Assembly: GCA_026129915.1 (NCBI GenBank)
Contig: JAHCHD010000009.1
Coordinates: 1 to 59,573 of the forward strand
Origin: Bryobacterales bacterium
Lineage (GTDB): Bacteria > Acidobacteriota > Terriglobia > Bryobacterales > Bryobacteraceae
DNA length: 59,573 nt
Direction: 5' to 3'
The notes beneath the pieces were generated by a model. The model ran no database searches, was not told the origin of the DNA, and was given only the letters and a program-made list of their open reading frames with translations. A program made the position numbers and the translations under genes. This document shows positions 25,921 to 34,415 of the stretch, in pieces; the first letter of the stretch is position 1; each line of letters begins with the position of its first letter.

Positions 25921-27090
25921 TCAGTCGAGCCGCTTATGGAAGCGGCTGGCGCTTAGCAAAATTACGGTAGTTCCCAGAACCGCCATCGCCAGCAGTTGCG
26001 GCCAAAGCTCCATAAGCCCCAGCCCTTTCAGGAACAGGCCCCGCACGATTTCCATGAAGTAGCGCACCGGATTCAGATAGGTAACCCACTGCACCACTGC
26101 CGGCATGCTTCGGATAGGGAATGCGAAGCCACTCAGCAGCAGCACCGGAAAGAAAACGAAGAAGGTGGCCATCATGGCCTGCTGTTGCGTATTCACCATG
26201 GTCGAGATGAACAGCCCCGCGCCTAGTGTAGTCAACAAGAACAGCACCGCCGCCAGATACAGCAGCAGCAGGCTGCCGCGAAAGGGGACGCCAAACAGTA
26301 CTCTGGCCAGAATGGTAAGCATGGTGACGTGAAACATCCCCACCACGGCAAAGGGGATCGTCTTGCCCAGCATCAGCTCAAGGGGCTGGATGGGCGTAAC
26401 GATCAACTGCTCCATGGTGCCGATCTCCTTCTCGCGCACGATGGCCAGCGCCGTTAGCATCAAGGTCACCAGAGCGATGATGTTAACAATCACTCCGGGC
26501 ACGAAGTAATTGCGGCTCACCAGGTTTTCGTTGAACCAGACACGAGTTTGCGGGTGGATGGCGGGCAGCGCCAGGCTAACCGGCGGACCCTGACCCTGGG
26601 TGCGGGCTGAAATTCGTCTTCCCTGCTGCGACTGTTGCAGTTGACGTCCGTAGGCGGTAATGGCACGCCGTGCGTACTCGCCCACGATCGACGCCGTATT
26701 GGAATTGGCGCCATCCAGCACCATTTGCACTTCACCGGTCTCCCCGCGAAGGATAGCCTTGCCGAAACCCGGCAGCACACGCACCACGGCATCCACTTCG
26801 CCGCGGTCGAGCAACGCGGCCACCTCGCTCTCCCGCTCGATCTGCGCCACCAGGTGAAAACTGCCTCTGCCCTCAAAAACCATCCTCAGCTCGCGGCTCT
26901 GCATGCTGTGGTCCGCATCGTGCCACGCAATGCGGGCACGCTCCACATCCATGTTCACGGCAAAGCCGAAGATGATGGATTGCAGGATCGGCGGCACGAT
27001 CAGCACGGTGCGCAAACGCGGGTCGCGCAACACTACGCGAAACTCCTTGCGCACGATTTCGAACACCCGTTCCCATTTTGGCAGTCGCAT
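25921..27090 (-). CDS. ABC-2 type transporter permease (YbhR/YbhS-like), distal
   Basis: The ATG at 27090 overlaps the stop of the previous permease by one base (TGATG); an apparently longer frame is spurious. The 389-residue protein has an N-terminal helix after VRKEFRVVLRDPRLRTVLIV, a large extracytoplasmic domain (about residues 45-190) and five C-terminal helices with the ABC-2 signature (NYFVPGVIVNIIALVTLM, REKEIGTMEQLIVTP). It should form the membrane channel together with the neighbouring permease, driven by the two ATPases upstream. Similar pairs work with HlyD proteins in drug and ion efflux (YbhGFSR type). Confidence 0.93.
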   Translation of the reverse strand: MRLPKWERVFEIVRKEFRVVLRDPRLRTVLIVPPILQSIIFGFAVNMDVERARIAWHDADHSMQSRELRMVFEGRGSFHLVAQIERESEVAALLDRGEVDAVVRVLPGFGKAILRGETGEVQMVLDGANSNTASIVGEYARRAITAYGRQLQQSQQGRRISARTQGQGPPVSLALPAIHPQTRVWFNENLVSRNYFVPGVIVNIIALVTLMLTALAIVREKEIGTMEQLIVTPIQPLELMLGKTIPFAVVGMFHVTMLTILARVLFGVPFRGSLLLLYLAAVLFLLTTLGAGLFISTMVNTQQQAMMATFFVFFPVLLLSGFAFPIRSMPAVVQWVTYLNPVRYFMEIVRGLFLKGLGLMELWPQLLAMAVLGTTVILLSASRFHKRLD

Positions 27091-28232
27091 CAGGTCACCA
27101 GCTTCTGGTTCAGCCTGCGCGCCGCCACCAGGAACACCACGGCTGCATACAGGAATAGAAACACAAGTTGCGGCCACAGAATGCTGTAGCCAATATCCTT
27201 CAAGAACACCCCCTTCAGAATCACGATGAAGTAACGGCTGGGCACAATGTAGGTAACCACCTGGATGGGCACGGGCATGTTCTCGATCGCGTAGATGAAC
27301 CCGGATAGCAGGAATGAGGGAAGGAACGACGAGAGGATGCCAACCTGGTAAGCCAGCAACTGGTTGCGGGCCAGCGCGGAAATCAGCAAGCCCCAGCAGA
27401 GGGCGCCGAAGAGAAAAAAGAAGATGGCCACCCCAAGGTCCAGCAAACTGCCGCGCAGAGGCACGCCGAAAATGTAGCGCCCCACAAGGACAGCGAATGT
27501 GGAATCCGCTACGCCGATTGCAAAGAAGGCCGACATCTTGCCCAGAATCAGTTCCCACGGTCGCATGGGCGTAGAAAGCAGCAATTCCATGTTGCCCAAC
27601 TCCCATTCGCGCGCAATGGTGAGCGAGGTCAGCAGAGCCGCAATCACCTGCAGGATTACCGCAATCAACCCAGGGACGATGAAGTTCTTCGATTTCAGGT
27701 CCGCATTGAACCAGACGCGAGAGTTCAAGTTGAGCGCCGGCTGGATCGGTCCAGCGCCGCGCAGATTGGCGAACTTCGCCTGCAGACGGCTGCTGTACTG
27801 GTTCAGCACGCCCTCGGCGTAGCCTCTGGCGATGTTGGCCGTGTTGGAGTCACTGCCGTCGAGCAGCACCTGCACTTCCACGGTGTGGCCCCGGTCTATC
27901 TCGCGGGCAAAGTCCGAGGGAATCACGATGCCCAAGAGTGCCTCGCCCCGGAGGATGGCGCGGTCAAGAGGAGCATAGTCAGTAACCACCTCAGTCACCG
28001 TGAAGTAAAGTGAGCCGTCGATGGAGGAGATCAGGTCGCGGCTCTGCGGCGTGCGGCTGGCATCGAAGACTACCGTCGGCACACGGTCCACATCGAGCGA
28101 CAACGCATAGCCGAACAGCATGAGCATGGCGAAAGGAATCGCCAGCGCCATGGCAAGACTCAGCGGGTCGCGCAGGATATGCAGAAACTCCTTGCGGGCA
28201 ATGGCGCGGATGCGGCGGAGCGGCGGACTCAT
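27090..28232 (-). CDS. ABC-2 type transporter permease (YbhR/YbhS-like), proximal
   Basis: A 380-residue ABC-2 permease. It begins with RAIARKEFLHILRDPLSLAM and a membrane helix, has an extracytoplasmic domain, and ends with the typical five helices (FIVPGLIAVILQVIAALLTS, REWELGNMELLLSTP, SYIVPSRY-like C-terminal motif). It overlaps the ATPase stop by four bases (ATGA) and the second permease by one, so the subunits are made in fixed ratio. The pair is about 25-30 percent similar by eye in motif order, as expected for a heterodimer. Confidence 0.93.
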   Translation of the reverse strand: MSPPLRRIRAIARKEFLHILRDPLSLAMALAIPFAMLMLFGYALSLDVDRVPTVVFDASRTPQSRDLISSIDGSLYFTVTEVVTDYAPLDRAILRGEALLGIVIPSDFAREIDRGHTVEVQVLLDGSDSNTANIARGYAEGVLNQYSSRLQAKFANLRGAGPIQPALNLNSRVWFNADLKSKNFIVPGLIAVILQVIAALLTSLTIAREWELGNMELLLSTPMRPWELILGKMSAFFAIGVADSTFAVLVGRYIFGVPLRGSLLDLGVAIFFFLFGALCWGLLISALARNQLLAYQVGILSSFLPSFLLSGFIYAIENMPVPIQVVTYIVPSRYFIVILKGVFLKDIGYSILWPQLVFLFLYAAVVFLVAARRLNQKLVT

Positions 28233-29161
28233 TTGCGTTCCTCCGCTTCAATCAGGCTCACGAACACGTCTTCCATGGAGGCGTCAATGGGTTCGAGGCG
28301 TTCAATCGCAACGCCCTGCGCGCGCAGGCCGTCCTGAATCCACGCGGTGCTGGCCGCGAGGTCGCGTACTCGCACATGCAAACCGCTGCCAAACACGGCA
28401 ACGTCCTCAATGCCGGGTCCGCCGGCAAGGGCATCCATTGCGGCAAGCAGATCGCTGGCATCCAGGCGCAGCAGGCTCGCGCCGCCCAGCTCGCGCTTCA
28501 GTTCGTCAGGCGAACCCAGCGCAATCACTGCCCCGCGGTACATCAGCGCAACGCGGTGGCAATACTCGGCCTCGTCCATGTAGTGGGTGGTAACGAAGAT
28601 GGTCTTGCCTTGCGCCGAAAGCTGGTAGATGAGTTCCCAGAACTCGCGGCGGGCGATGGGGTCGACACCGGATGTGGGTTCATCCAGGAATAGCACTGGC
28701 GGTTCATGCAGAATCGCGCAACCCAACGCCAGCCGCTGCTTGAACCCCCCAGGCAACAGGCGCGTGAGGGTATCCTTGCGCGCGTCCAGCCCGGAAAGCT
28801 CCAGCGCGAAACGTTTGCGCTCGTCGCGCCGTTCCCGCGGTACACCGTAAATCCCGCTGAAGAAGTCGATGTTCTCGCCGACGGTCAGGTCGTCGTAAAG
28901 AGAGAACTTCTGCGACATATAGCCGATGCTTTGCTTCACCTGCTCGGGCTGGCTAGCCACATCGAAGCCCGCCACCGTCGCACTGCCCTCCGAAGGCACA
29001 AGCAGCCCGCACAGTATGCGGATAGTGGTGGACTTGCCAGCGCCATTCGGGCCCAGAAAGCCGAAAATCTCACCGCTCGTCACCTCCATCGAAACATCGT
29101 TCACCGCCACAAAGCTGCCGAAGCGCTTGGTGAGATGGTGCATGGAAACGCTCGCGTTCAT
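28229..29161 (-). CDS. ABC transporter ATPase, second
   Basis: A 310-residue nucleotide-binding subunit. Visible are Walker A GPNGAGKSTT near residue 40, Q-loop YMSQKFSLYD, a slightly changed signature LPGGFKQRLALG instead of LSGGQ, Walker B VLFLDEPTSGVDP and the H-loop VTTHYMDEAE. It belongs to the drug/Na+-type ABC-2 ATPases. The C-terminal 90 residues are an extra DrrA-like domain. It overlaps its neighbours by four bases on each side. In E. coli YbhF the two ATPases are one polypeptide; here they are separate genes. Confidence 0.95.
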   Translation of the reverse strand: MNASVSMHHLTKRFGSFVAVNDVSMEVTSGEIFGFLGPNGAGKSTTIRILCGLLVPSEGSATVAGFDVASQPEQVKQSIGYMSQKFSLYDDLTVGENIDFFSGIYGVPRERRDERKRFALELSGLDARKDTLTRLLPGGFKQRLALGCAILHEPPVLFLDEPTSGVDPIARREFWELIYQLSAQGKTIFVTTHYMDEAEYCHRVALMYRGAVIALGSPDELKRELGGASLLRLDASDLLAAMDALAGGPGIEDVAVFGSGLHVRVRDLAASTAWIQDGLRAQGVAIERLEPIDASMEDVFVSLIEAEERK

Positions 29162-30120
29162 GGGTGGTCTCCAACGAGCGCCGCTGACGCCTTTTCTTCG
29201 CGGCGGACCAGCGCAATGAAGACATCCTCGAGGGACGGCTCAATCTCAACGGCTGAGGCATCTGCAAAACCAGCCGTATGCAGACCGGTGAGCAGCGCTT
29301 CCACGCGATGGCTCTCCGGGGGAAGGAAGGCATGAATTTCGCCGCCCGAGGCCTCCGCGCTCAGTACGTCCGGTTGCCTCCCCAGCCACTCCCGCATGCC
29401 GCGGGGGTTTGCGCCACGCACCGCATAGCAGGGCTCAGCGAGTGCGCGCCGCAGTTCGGCAGGGGCATCTTCAAGGATCAGACGCCCCTTGTCCATCAGG
29501 CCCACGCGATGGCATCGCTCCGCTTCATCCAGATAGGCGGTGCTCAACAGCACGGTAAGTCCGTCACGCACCAGCCGGTATAAAATCTCCCAGAAGTCGC
29601 GCCGCGACACCGGGTCAACTCCGTTCGTGGGCTCATCCAGGAACAGCACCTCGGGGCGATGCAGCAGCGTGGACATCAGCGCCAGCTTCTGTTTCATGCC
29701 TCCGGAAAGGTTGCCGGCGAGTCGCTTACGAAAGGGCTCCATGCGCGTCATGCGCAGCAGTTCCGCCATCAGTCGGTCGCGCTCCGCCCCCAGCATGCCG
29801 AAGAGGTCGGCGTAGAAGAGCAGGTTCTCCTCCACCGTTAGGTCGGTATAGAGACCGAAGCGCTGCGGCATGTAGCCGATGCGGTCGCGAACGGCGTGCA
29901 CATCGTGCGACGCATTGATGCCATCCACCAATACCTCTCCCTCCTGCGGGTCAATCAACCCACAGAACAGGCGGAGGGTGGTGGTCTTCCCCGCCCCGTC
30001 GGGACCCACCAAGCCGTAGATCTCGCCGCGAGGAATCCGCAGATCCAGCCCGCGCACGGCAACCAGGTTGCCAAACCGTCGCGTGAGACCCCGTGCTTCG
30101 AGCATGTAGTCAACTGCCAT
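29158..30120 (-). CDS. ABC transporter ATPase, first
   Basis: A 320-residue ATPase with Walker A GPDGAGKTT near residue 40, Q-loop YMPQRFGLYTDL, signature LSGGMKQKLALM, Walker B VLFLDEPTNGVDP and a changed H-loop, LLSTAYLDEAERC, in which the usual His is replaced by Ala-Tyr. This loss of the switch histidine suggests a degenerate catalytic site, as in many asymmetric heterodimeric exporters. It lies 15 bases after the HlyD gene and overlaps the next ATPase by four bases. Confidence 0.94.
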   Translation of the reverse strand: MAVDYMLEARGLTRRFGNLVAVRGLDLRIPRGEIYGLVGPDGAGKTTTLRLFCGLIDPQEGEVLVDGINASHDVHAVRDRIGYMPQRFGLYTDLTVEENLLFYADLFGMLGAERDRLMAELLRMTRMEPFRKRLAGNLSGGMKQKLALMSTLLHRPEVLFLDEPTNGVDPVSRRDFWEILYRLVRDGLTVLLSTAYLDEAERCHRVGLMDKGRLILEDAPAELRRALAEPCYAVRGANPRGMREWLGRQPDVLSAEASGGEIHAFLPPESHRVEALLTGLHTAGFADASAVEIEPSLEDVFIALVRREEKASAALVGDHP

Positions 30121-30135
30121 GGTGACTTCCCGCGT

Positions 30136-31326
30136 TTACGGATTGAGGCCCAGCAGAGGGATCTCCGCCTCTGCGGGCATGTTCGACTTCAGCGCGCCCT
30201 GAGGGTTGGCCAGGTCCACCTTCACGCGGTAGACGAGCTTCGCCCGCTCGTCACTGGTCTGGATCTGCTTTGGCGTAAACTCAGCCTCGGCCGCCACAAA
30301 GGAGAGGCGCCCGTCAAAGCTGCGGCCCGGATAGGAATCGACGTGCACCTTCACCTGTGCGCCCAGTTGCACGCGCCCCTGTTGCTCCTGGCTGATGTAG
30401 CCGCGCAACCACGGCGAGCCAATGTCTCCGATGGTGGCAATGGTGACGCCCGCGGCAAGCACTTCCCCCGCCTCAGCCGATTTCACCAGCACCACGCCAT
30501 CGATGGGCGAACTCACCGTGGCATCAGCGATCTGTGTTTCAATCACGGCAAGGCTGGCGCTGGCCTGATTGATCTCCGCTTGGCGGCTGTTGACTTCCTG
30601 ACGTAGCCGGTCGAGCTCTAGCTTGCCCGCCTTGGCCGTGCGCAGTGCGGCAGTGGCCCGCTCCACCTGGGCGCTGGCAGCCTGGATGGTTTGCGTTCGT
30701 GGACCCTCCTCTACCAGTGCGAGCCGTTCGCGCGCCTGGTCAAGCGCGGACTGCGCCGCCAGAAATATCGCACGTACGCGGTCGTGTTCCGCCGCGGAGA
30801 TGTCCTCGGCGCGAAACAGAGTCTCGGCCCGATGCCAATCGGCCTCGGCCCGCGCGTAGTCTGACTCCGCGTGGCGCAAGGCAGCGCGCGCCTGCTGCTT
30901 CTCTTGCTCCCGGGAACCCTCGCGCAGTTCGTCCAGTTGCGCCGTGGCTCCTCGCAACTCGGCTTGCCGCTGCGCCGTGATTCCTGAGAGGCTTTCTTCC
31001 TGGTAGGCAATTGCCGTGCGCAGTTGTTGCATGCGGCTTTCCGCCGCGGCCAGCATCGCCTGGGCCATCCGGCGCTGGCTTTCAAGCTGCTCAGTATCCA
31101 GTCGCGCAAGCACCTGGCCGGCCTTCACCGTATCACCTTCCTTCACCTGCAGTTCCGCTAGCCGACCGGGCGTCTTGAAGGCGATATTCACCTCCGTCAG
31201 TTCGATGTTGCCCGAGATACGCGCCACCAGGCCATCCTCACGTGGACGCAGAGCCACCCACCATACGGCAGCAGCCACCACCGCCAGCACCAACACTGGC
31301 GCCAGGATTCGCTTCGGCTTTGACAT
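30136..31326 (-). CDS. HlyD/EmrA-type membrane fusion protein (YbhG-like)
   Basis: A 396-residue periplasmic adaptor. One N-terminal membrane helix (LVLAVVAAAVWWVAL, about residues 11-27) is followed by a lipoyl half-motif (VKEGDTVKAGQVLARLDTEQ), a long coiled-coil hairpin (about residues 75-230, Gln/Ala/Arg-rich), the second lipoyl half (SPIDGVVLVKSAEAGEVL) and a beta-barrel region ending in VDLANPQGALKSNMPAEAEI. It links the ABC permeases with the TolC-like duct encoded just upstream. Spacing of 15-32 bases to its neighbours supports one operon. Confidence 0.94.
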   Translation of the reverse strand: MSKPKRILAPVLVLAVVAAAVWWVALRPREDGLVARISGNIELTEVNIAFKTPGRLAELQVKEGDTVKAGQVLARLDTEQLESQRRMAQAMLAAAESRMQQLRTAIAYQEESLSGITAQRQAELRGATAQLDELREGSREQEKQQARAALRHAESDYARAEADWHRAETLFRAEDISAAEHDRVRAIFLAAQSALDQARERLALVEEGPRTQTIQAASAQVERATAALRTAKAGKLELDRLRQEVNSRQAEINQASASLAVIETQIADATVSSPIDGVVLVKSAEAGEVLAAGVTIATIGDIGSPWLRGYISQEQQGRVQLGAQVKVHVDSYPGRSFDGRLSFVAAEAEFTPKQIQTSDERAKLVYRVKVDLANPQGALKSNMPAEAEIPLLGLNP

Positions 31327-31358
31327 AGTCCCCTGTCCTTCGTCCGGCCATCGATGGC

Positions 31359-32753
31359 CTACTGCACAATGGTTTCCGCCCTGCCCGAGGCAAAGGCAAA
31401 GTCCACGCGCGCCAGTTGGTAGCGGAAGAGTGCATCAATCTGCGCCACGCGTGCCTGCTCTACACTGGTCTGCGCTCGCGTAATCTCCAGGCTGCTCGAC
31501 ACACCCGCCTGATAACGCCGGCGCGCCTGCTCCAGTTCCAGCTCACTTTGCTGGAAAGCTTCCATGGCCACAAGCACCTGGCTACGGGAAGAACTCAGCG
31601 CGTCCAGAGCCAGCCGCAGATCCAGTTCAATCTGTTGTTTCAGGTCGTGCGTGCGGATCTCTTCTTCGCGCGCCTTGGCAGCGGCTTCCGCGCGGCGGGC
31701 ATCGCGACGCCCTCCGTCGAACAAGGGGATACGCGCCGTCACTCCTACCGCTCGTGTTGCCAGTGAACGATTGGGCGTGTTGCCGCTGGCGCCATAGTCC
31801 CCAAAGGCCGCTACCATCGGCGCCCGTTCCCACTTGGCAGACGCGAGCAGCAGCCTTGCACCCTCCGTGCGCGCCTCCTGCCCGCGCAGGTCAGCACGCT
31901 CACCCAGCGCCGCGCTCAACGCACTGGCCAGCGTCGGCACGTCGTCAAGCGGAGGCTGCATCTTCTCTGCCAGGCGTACCCGTGCATCCAGCCCCTCGCC
32001 CATCACGCGCAGCAACTGCAGGCGAGCGGCTGTAAGTTCCGTTTCGCGCGCAAGCCGCGCCTGCTCCGCCACGCTGCGCTGTACGCTCGCACGGGTGACG
32101 TCGAGGGCAATACCGGTTCCGGCTGTCTTTTGCTGGTTTGCCAGTGCTTCGAGTTCATTTGCCAAGGCCAGCGTGGCTTCCGCCGCCGCAAGCTGCGCTT
32201 CCGCGCGCTGCACCGCGAAGTACGCTTTGGCCACGAGCATGGTCACCACCTGGCGGGCATGCTCCTCCTCGGCCCGCGCCGCGTCTAGTCCCTCGCGCGC
32301 TGACTGATACCGCCGGACGGCGCTGATGCTGAATAACTGTTGCGTCGCCGAGATACGAGCGTCGAAGACATTGAAGGGTCCCACGAAGCGCGGCGGCTCA
32401 AAGCCGGGTAGCGGGATGGCAAGGTTGATGCCCAACGCCTGAAGGTTGCGCGTCTGGCTGGATTGCGAAACAGCGCCATCCAGATTCGGCAACAGGTCAG
32501 CCCGGGCCTGCGCGCTGCGAGCCTTCGCCTGCGCCGCAATCTCCTTCACGATGGCGACGCGGGCATTGCCATCGGGTGCAAGTGCGCGATGGATGGCCTC
32601 GCTCAGGGTGACACGCTGGACGGCTTCCCGAGGCGCCTCCTGCCCGCGCAAGGTGTACGCAACGAACAGCAGCAAGGCGGCAAGCACAATCCATTGGCCA
32701 ATCACCCATAGACGCCAGAACGGGAAATCGCCGTCATTTCGCGGCTTTCGCAT
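31359..32753 (-). CDS. TolC-family outer membrane efflux protein
   Basis: A 464-residue outer-membrane factor. The N-terminus has a charged lead and a signal-like hydrophobic helix (VIGQWIVLAALLLFVAYTLR). The family repeats follow: VTLSEAIHRALAPDGNARVA, then long alpha-helices rich in Ala/Glu/Arg, a second repeat in the C-terminal half (IPLFDGGRRDARRAEAAAKA) and QARRYQAGVSSSLEITRAQT near the end. Its start overlaps the MarR gene by 20 bases and HlyD follows after 32, so it supplies the duct of this same efflux system. It is unlike the TolC at 14.3-15.7 kb beyond shared motifs. Confidence 0.92.
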   Translation of the reverse strand: MRKPRNDGDFPFWRLWVIGQWIVLAALLLFVAYTLRGQEAPREAVQRVTLSEAIHRALAPDGNARVAIVKEIAAQAKARSAQARADLLPNLDGAVSQSSQTRNLQALGINLAIPLPGFEPPRFVGPFNVFDARISATQQLFSISAVRRYQSAREGLDAARAEEEHARQVVTMLVAKAYFAVQRAEAQLAAAEATLALANELEALANQQKTAGTGIALDVTRASVQRSVAEQARLARETELTAARLQLLRVMGEGLDARVRLAEKMQPPLDDVPTLASALSAALGERADLRGQEARTEGARLLLASAKWERAPMVAAFGDYGASGNTPNRSLATRAVGVTARIPLFDGGRRDARRAEAAAKAREEEIRTHDLKQQIELDLRLALDALSSSRSQVLVAMEAFQQSELELEQARRRYQAGVSSSLEITRAQTSVEQARVAQIDALFRYQLARVDFAFASGRAETIVQ

Positions 32754-33294
32754 CGCCTGCCTCCAATGCCACTTCCACCGCGGCCTGCAGTTTACGCAAC
32801 AGGTCGCGCAATTTCACCCGGTCCTGGCGGCTTACGCCGCATAACACCCTGGTGACCTCCGCAAGATGCCCGGGAAGCAGCTTCGCCAGCTGCGCAGCAC
32901 CTTTGGGCGTCAGGCGCACCAGCTTTACGCGGCGGTCGTACTCTGCCTCCTCACGCCGCACCAAGCCCTTGCGCTGGAGGCTGTCCACGAGACCCGTGAT
33001 ATTCGCTTTGCTCGCCAGCAGCAGTTCGCCGATCTGCGACATGGGGCAGCCGGTCTCGCGATAGGACGGGCTGTTCAGAATCATCATCAGGTTGAAACTG
33101 GGGAAACTCAGTCCAACGCGTCCAAGGCGACGCCCAAAGTGGCTGGCGATAGTGTCGTACGCCATCGCCAGGCTCAGAAACATCTCTCCGTTCTCAATCT
33201 CGTATCCAGGGAAATGCTCCGCCACCGCCGGCAAGGTGCGCCGGTAGAACTCCTTACGGGCTAGTGCGGGCGGAACTTGCGTTTGCGTCGCCAT
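32734..33294 (-). CDS. MarR-family transcriptional regulator of the efflux operon
   Basis: A 186-residue regulator with a MarR winged helix at about residues 70-150: NSPSYRETGCPMSQIGELLL, then LASKANITGLVDSLQRKGLV as recognition helix, and RREEAEYDRRVKLVRLTPKG as wing. The N-terminal and C-terminal helices would form the dimer. First gene of the efflux operon, it overlaps tolC by 20 bases. A promoter with a palindrome between -35 and -10 lies directly upstream, fitting self-repression relieved by a ligand that the pump exports (inferred). The predicted transcript start leaves only about six bases before the ATG, so translation may be almost leaderless. Confidence 0.93.
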   Translation of the reverse strand: MATQTQVPPALARKEFYRRTLPAVAEHFPGYEIENGEMFLSLAMAYDTIASHFGRRLGRVGLSFPSFNLMMILNSPSYRETGCPMSQIGELLLASKANITGLVDSLQRKGLVRREEAEYDRRVKLVRLTPKGAAQLAKLLPGHLAEVTRVLCGVSRQDRVKLRDLLRKLQAAVEVALEAGDAKAAK

Positions 33295-33306
33295 TGCTCT
33301 AACCGC

Positions 33307-33335
33307 AGAATACTTGTTCGGGTACGAATAGTCAA
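33307..33335 (-). promoter_or_regulatory. Promoter of the marR-efflux operon
   Basis: Minus-strand -35 TTGACT (33330-33335) and -10 TATTCT (33307-33312), 17-base spacer, just upstream of the marR ATG at 33294. Confidence 0.7.
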
Positions 33336-33358
33336 GGCATTAATCATTTGGGTACGAA
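33317..33358 (-). promoter_or_regulatory. Putative MarR operator pair
   Basis: Two related 12-base elements, TTCGTACCCGAA (33317-33328, between -35 and -10) and TTCGTACCCAAA (33347-33358), start exactly 30 bases apart, about three helical turns. The first has the outer palindrome TTCG/CGAA. Binding would block RNA polymerase. The assignment to this MarR is inferred from position. Confidence 0.55.
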
Positions 33359-33414
33359 GTATCGGACTGCCCCGGCGTAGGCAACTTGGGGTGGCTTTGC
33401 CGGTTGGTGGAACC

Positions 33415-34374
33415 TTACTTTGCGACAGGAAGAGTGTTAGTCGCAGCCGTTGCGTCGAAAGCAAACCGGAAGGCGTTAGCTGCCACCGTTCCCAGTTCGG
33501 CCAGGCTGAAGCCCATTTCTTCGTGGGCAACCAGAAACTCCCGGGTGAGGGAAGTATGGAACATGGCGGGGTCATCGGTATTCAGCACGATGGGGATGCC
33601 CGCTTCGAAGAGACGCCGAACCGGATGCGCGGCGATGCCAGGCACAGAACCGGTAAGGACGTTGCTCGAAATCGAGATCTCCAGGGGAATCTGTTGCTCA
33701 GCGAGGTGGCGCACCAGCAGAGGGTCATCCACCGCGCGGATGCCATGGCCAATGCGATCCGCTCCACCTTCGAGGGCTTCCCAGATGGACTCCGGACCGG
33801 TGCTCTCGCCACCATGGATGGTGAGCCGCAAGCCGGCCTCACGCGCTTCGGCGAATACAGCGTGGAAATTGCGCGCGGGACCCAGTTCTTCGTTCCCGCC
33901 GATGCCAAAGGCGACAACGCCACGGTCCTGATAGCGCAGGGCGAGTTCCAATACGCGCCGGGCATCCTCTACCGGAAACTGGCGGATGGCATCGAAGATC
34001 CAGCGCACCGGAAACCCCGCATGCCGCGCAGCCTCAGCGAGTGCCTCAAATGTGGCGGCGGCATCCTGTCCTTTCCAGAACAGCACACCCACTGAAAGCA
34101 TGATCTCGGCATAGCGCACATTCTGCGCGCGGAGCGTCGCGAACAGATCCTCCGCCACCAGTGCGTAGTGCTCCGGGCGGGCAAGGTGCCTCGCCACCCA
34201 CTTGAAGCTCTGCAGGAAAGCTGGGAAGTTTGTATAACGGTAGTGACCGCGGATCTCGTCGAGGCCAAGCGCGGGCTGGATGCGTTGGATCACCCGCGGT
34301 TCGGCCGCTCCTTCCAGGTGGAGGTGCAGTTCCGCTTTGGGGAGCTTCGCCAGAAAATCTTCGGTTGACTGCAT
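33415..34374 (-). CDS. Adenosine deaminase-like metal-dependent deaminase
   Basis: The ATG at 34374 gives 319 residues starting close to the family's usual N-terminus, KLPKAELHLHLEGA, where the two histidines bind zinc. Further family motifs are TIHGGESTGPESIWEAL (a His ligand and catalytic Glu), GADRIGHGI, EISISSNVLTG in place of the usual CPxSNV, and PIVLNTDDPAMF (Asp pair). The enzyme should deaminate adenosine or a related aminopurine such as adenine or 6-aminodeoxyfutalosine; these cannot be separated by eye. The gene is divergent from glgB with only 41 bases between starts. Confidence 0.85.
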   Translation of the reverse strand: MQSTEDFLAKLPKAELHLHLEGAAEPRVIQRIQPALGLDEIRGHYRYTNFPAFLQSFKWVARHLARPEHYALVAEDLFATLRAQNVRYAEIMLSVGVLFWKGQDAAATFEALAEAARHAGFPVRWIFDAIRQFPVEDARRVLELALRYQDRGVVAFGIGGNEELGPARNFHAVFAEAREAGLRLTIHGGESTGPESIWEALEGGADRIGHGIRAVDDPLLVRHLAEQQIPLEISISSNVLTGSVPGIAAHPVRRLFEAGIPIVLNTDDPAMFHTSLTREFLVAHEEMGFSLAELGTVAANAFRFAFDATAATNTLPVAK

Positions 34375-34415
34375 CTTCGGGGAATCGGCTCCCAATACTG
34401 AGATAATAAGGCGCA

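Noticed and set aside
27091..27606. N-terminal extension of the distal ABC-2 permease
   Set aside because: It overlaps the other permease in another frame and is not membrane-like; ATG 27090 fits the family start.
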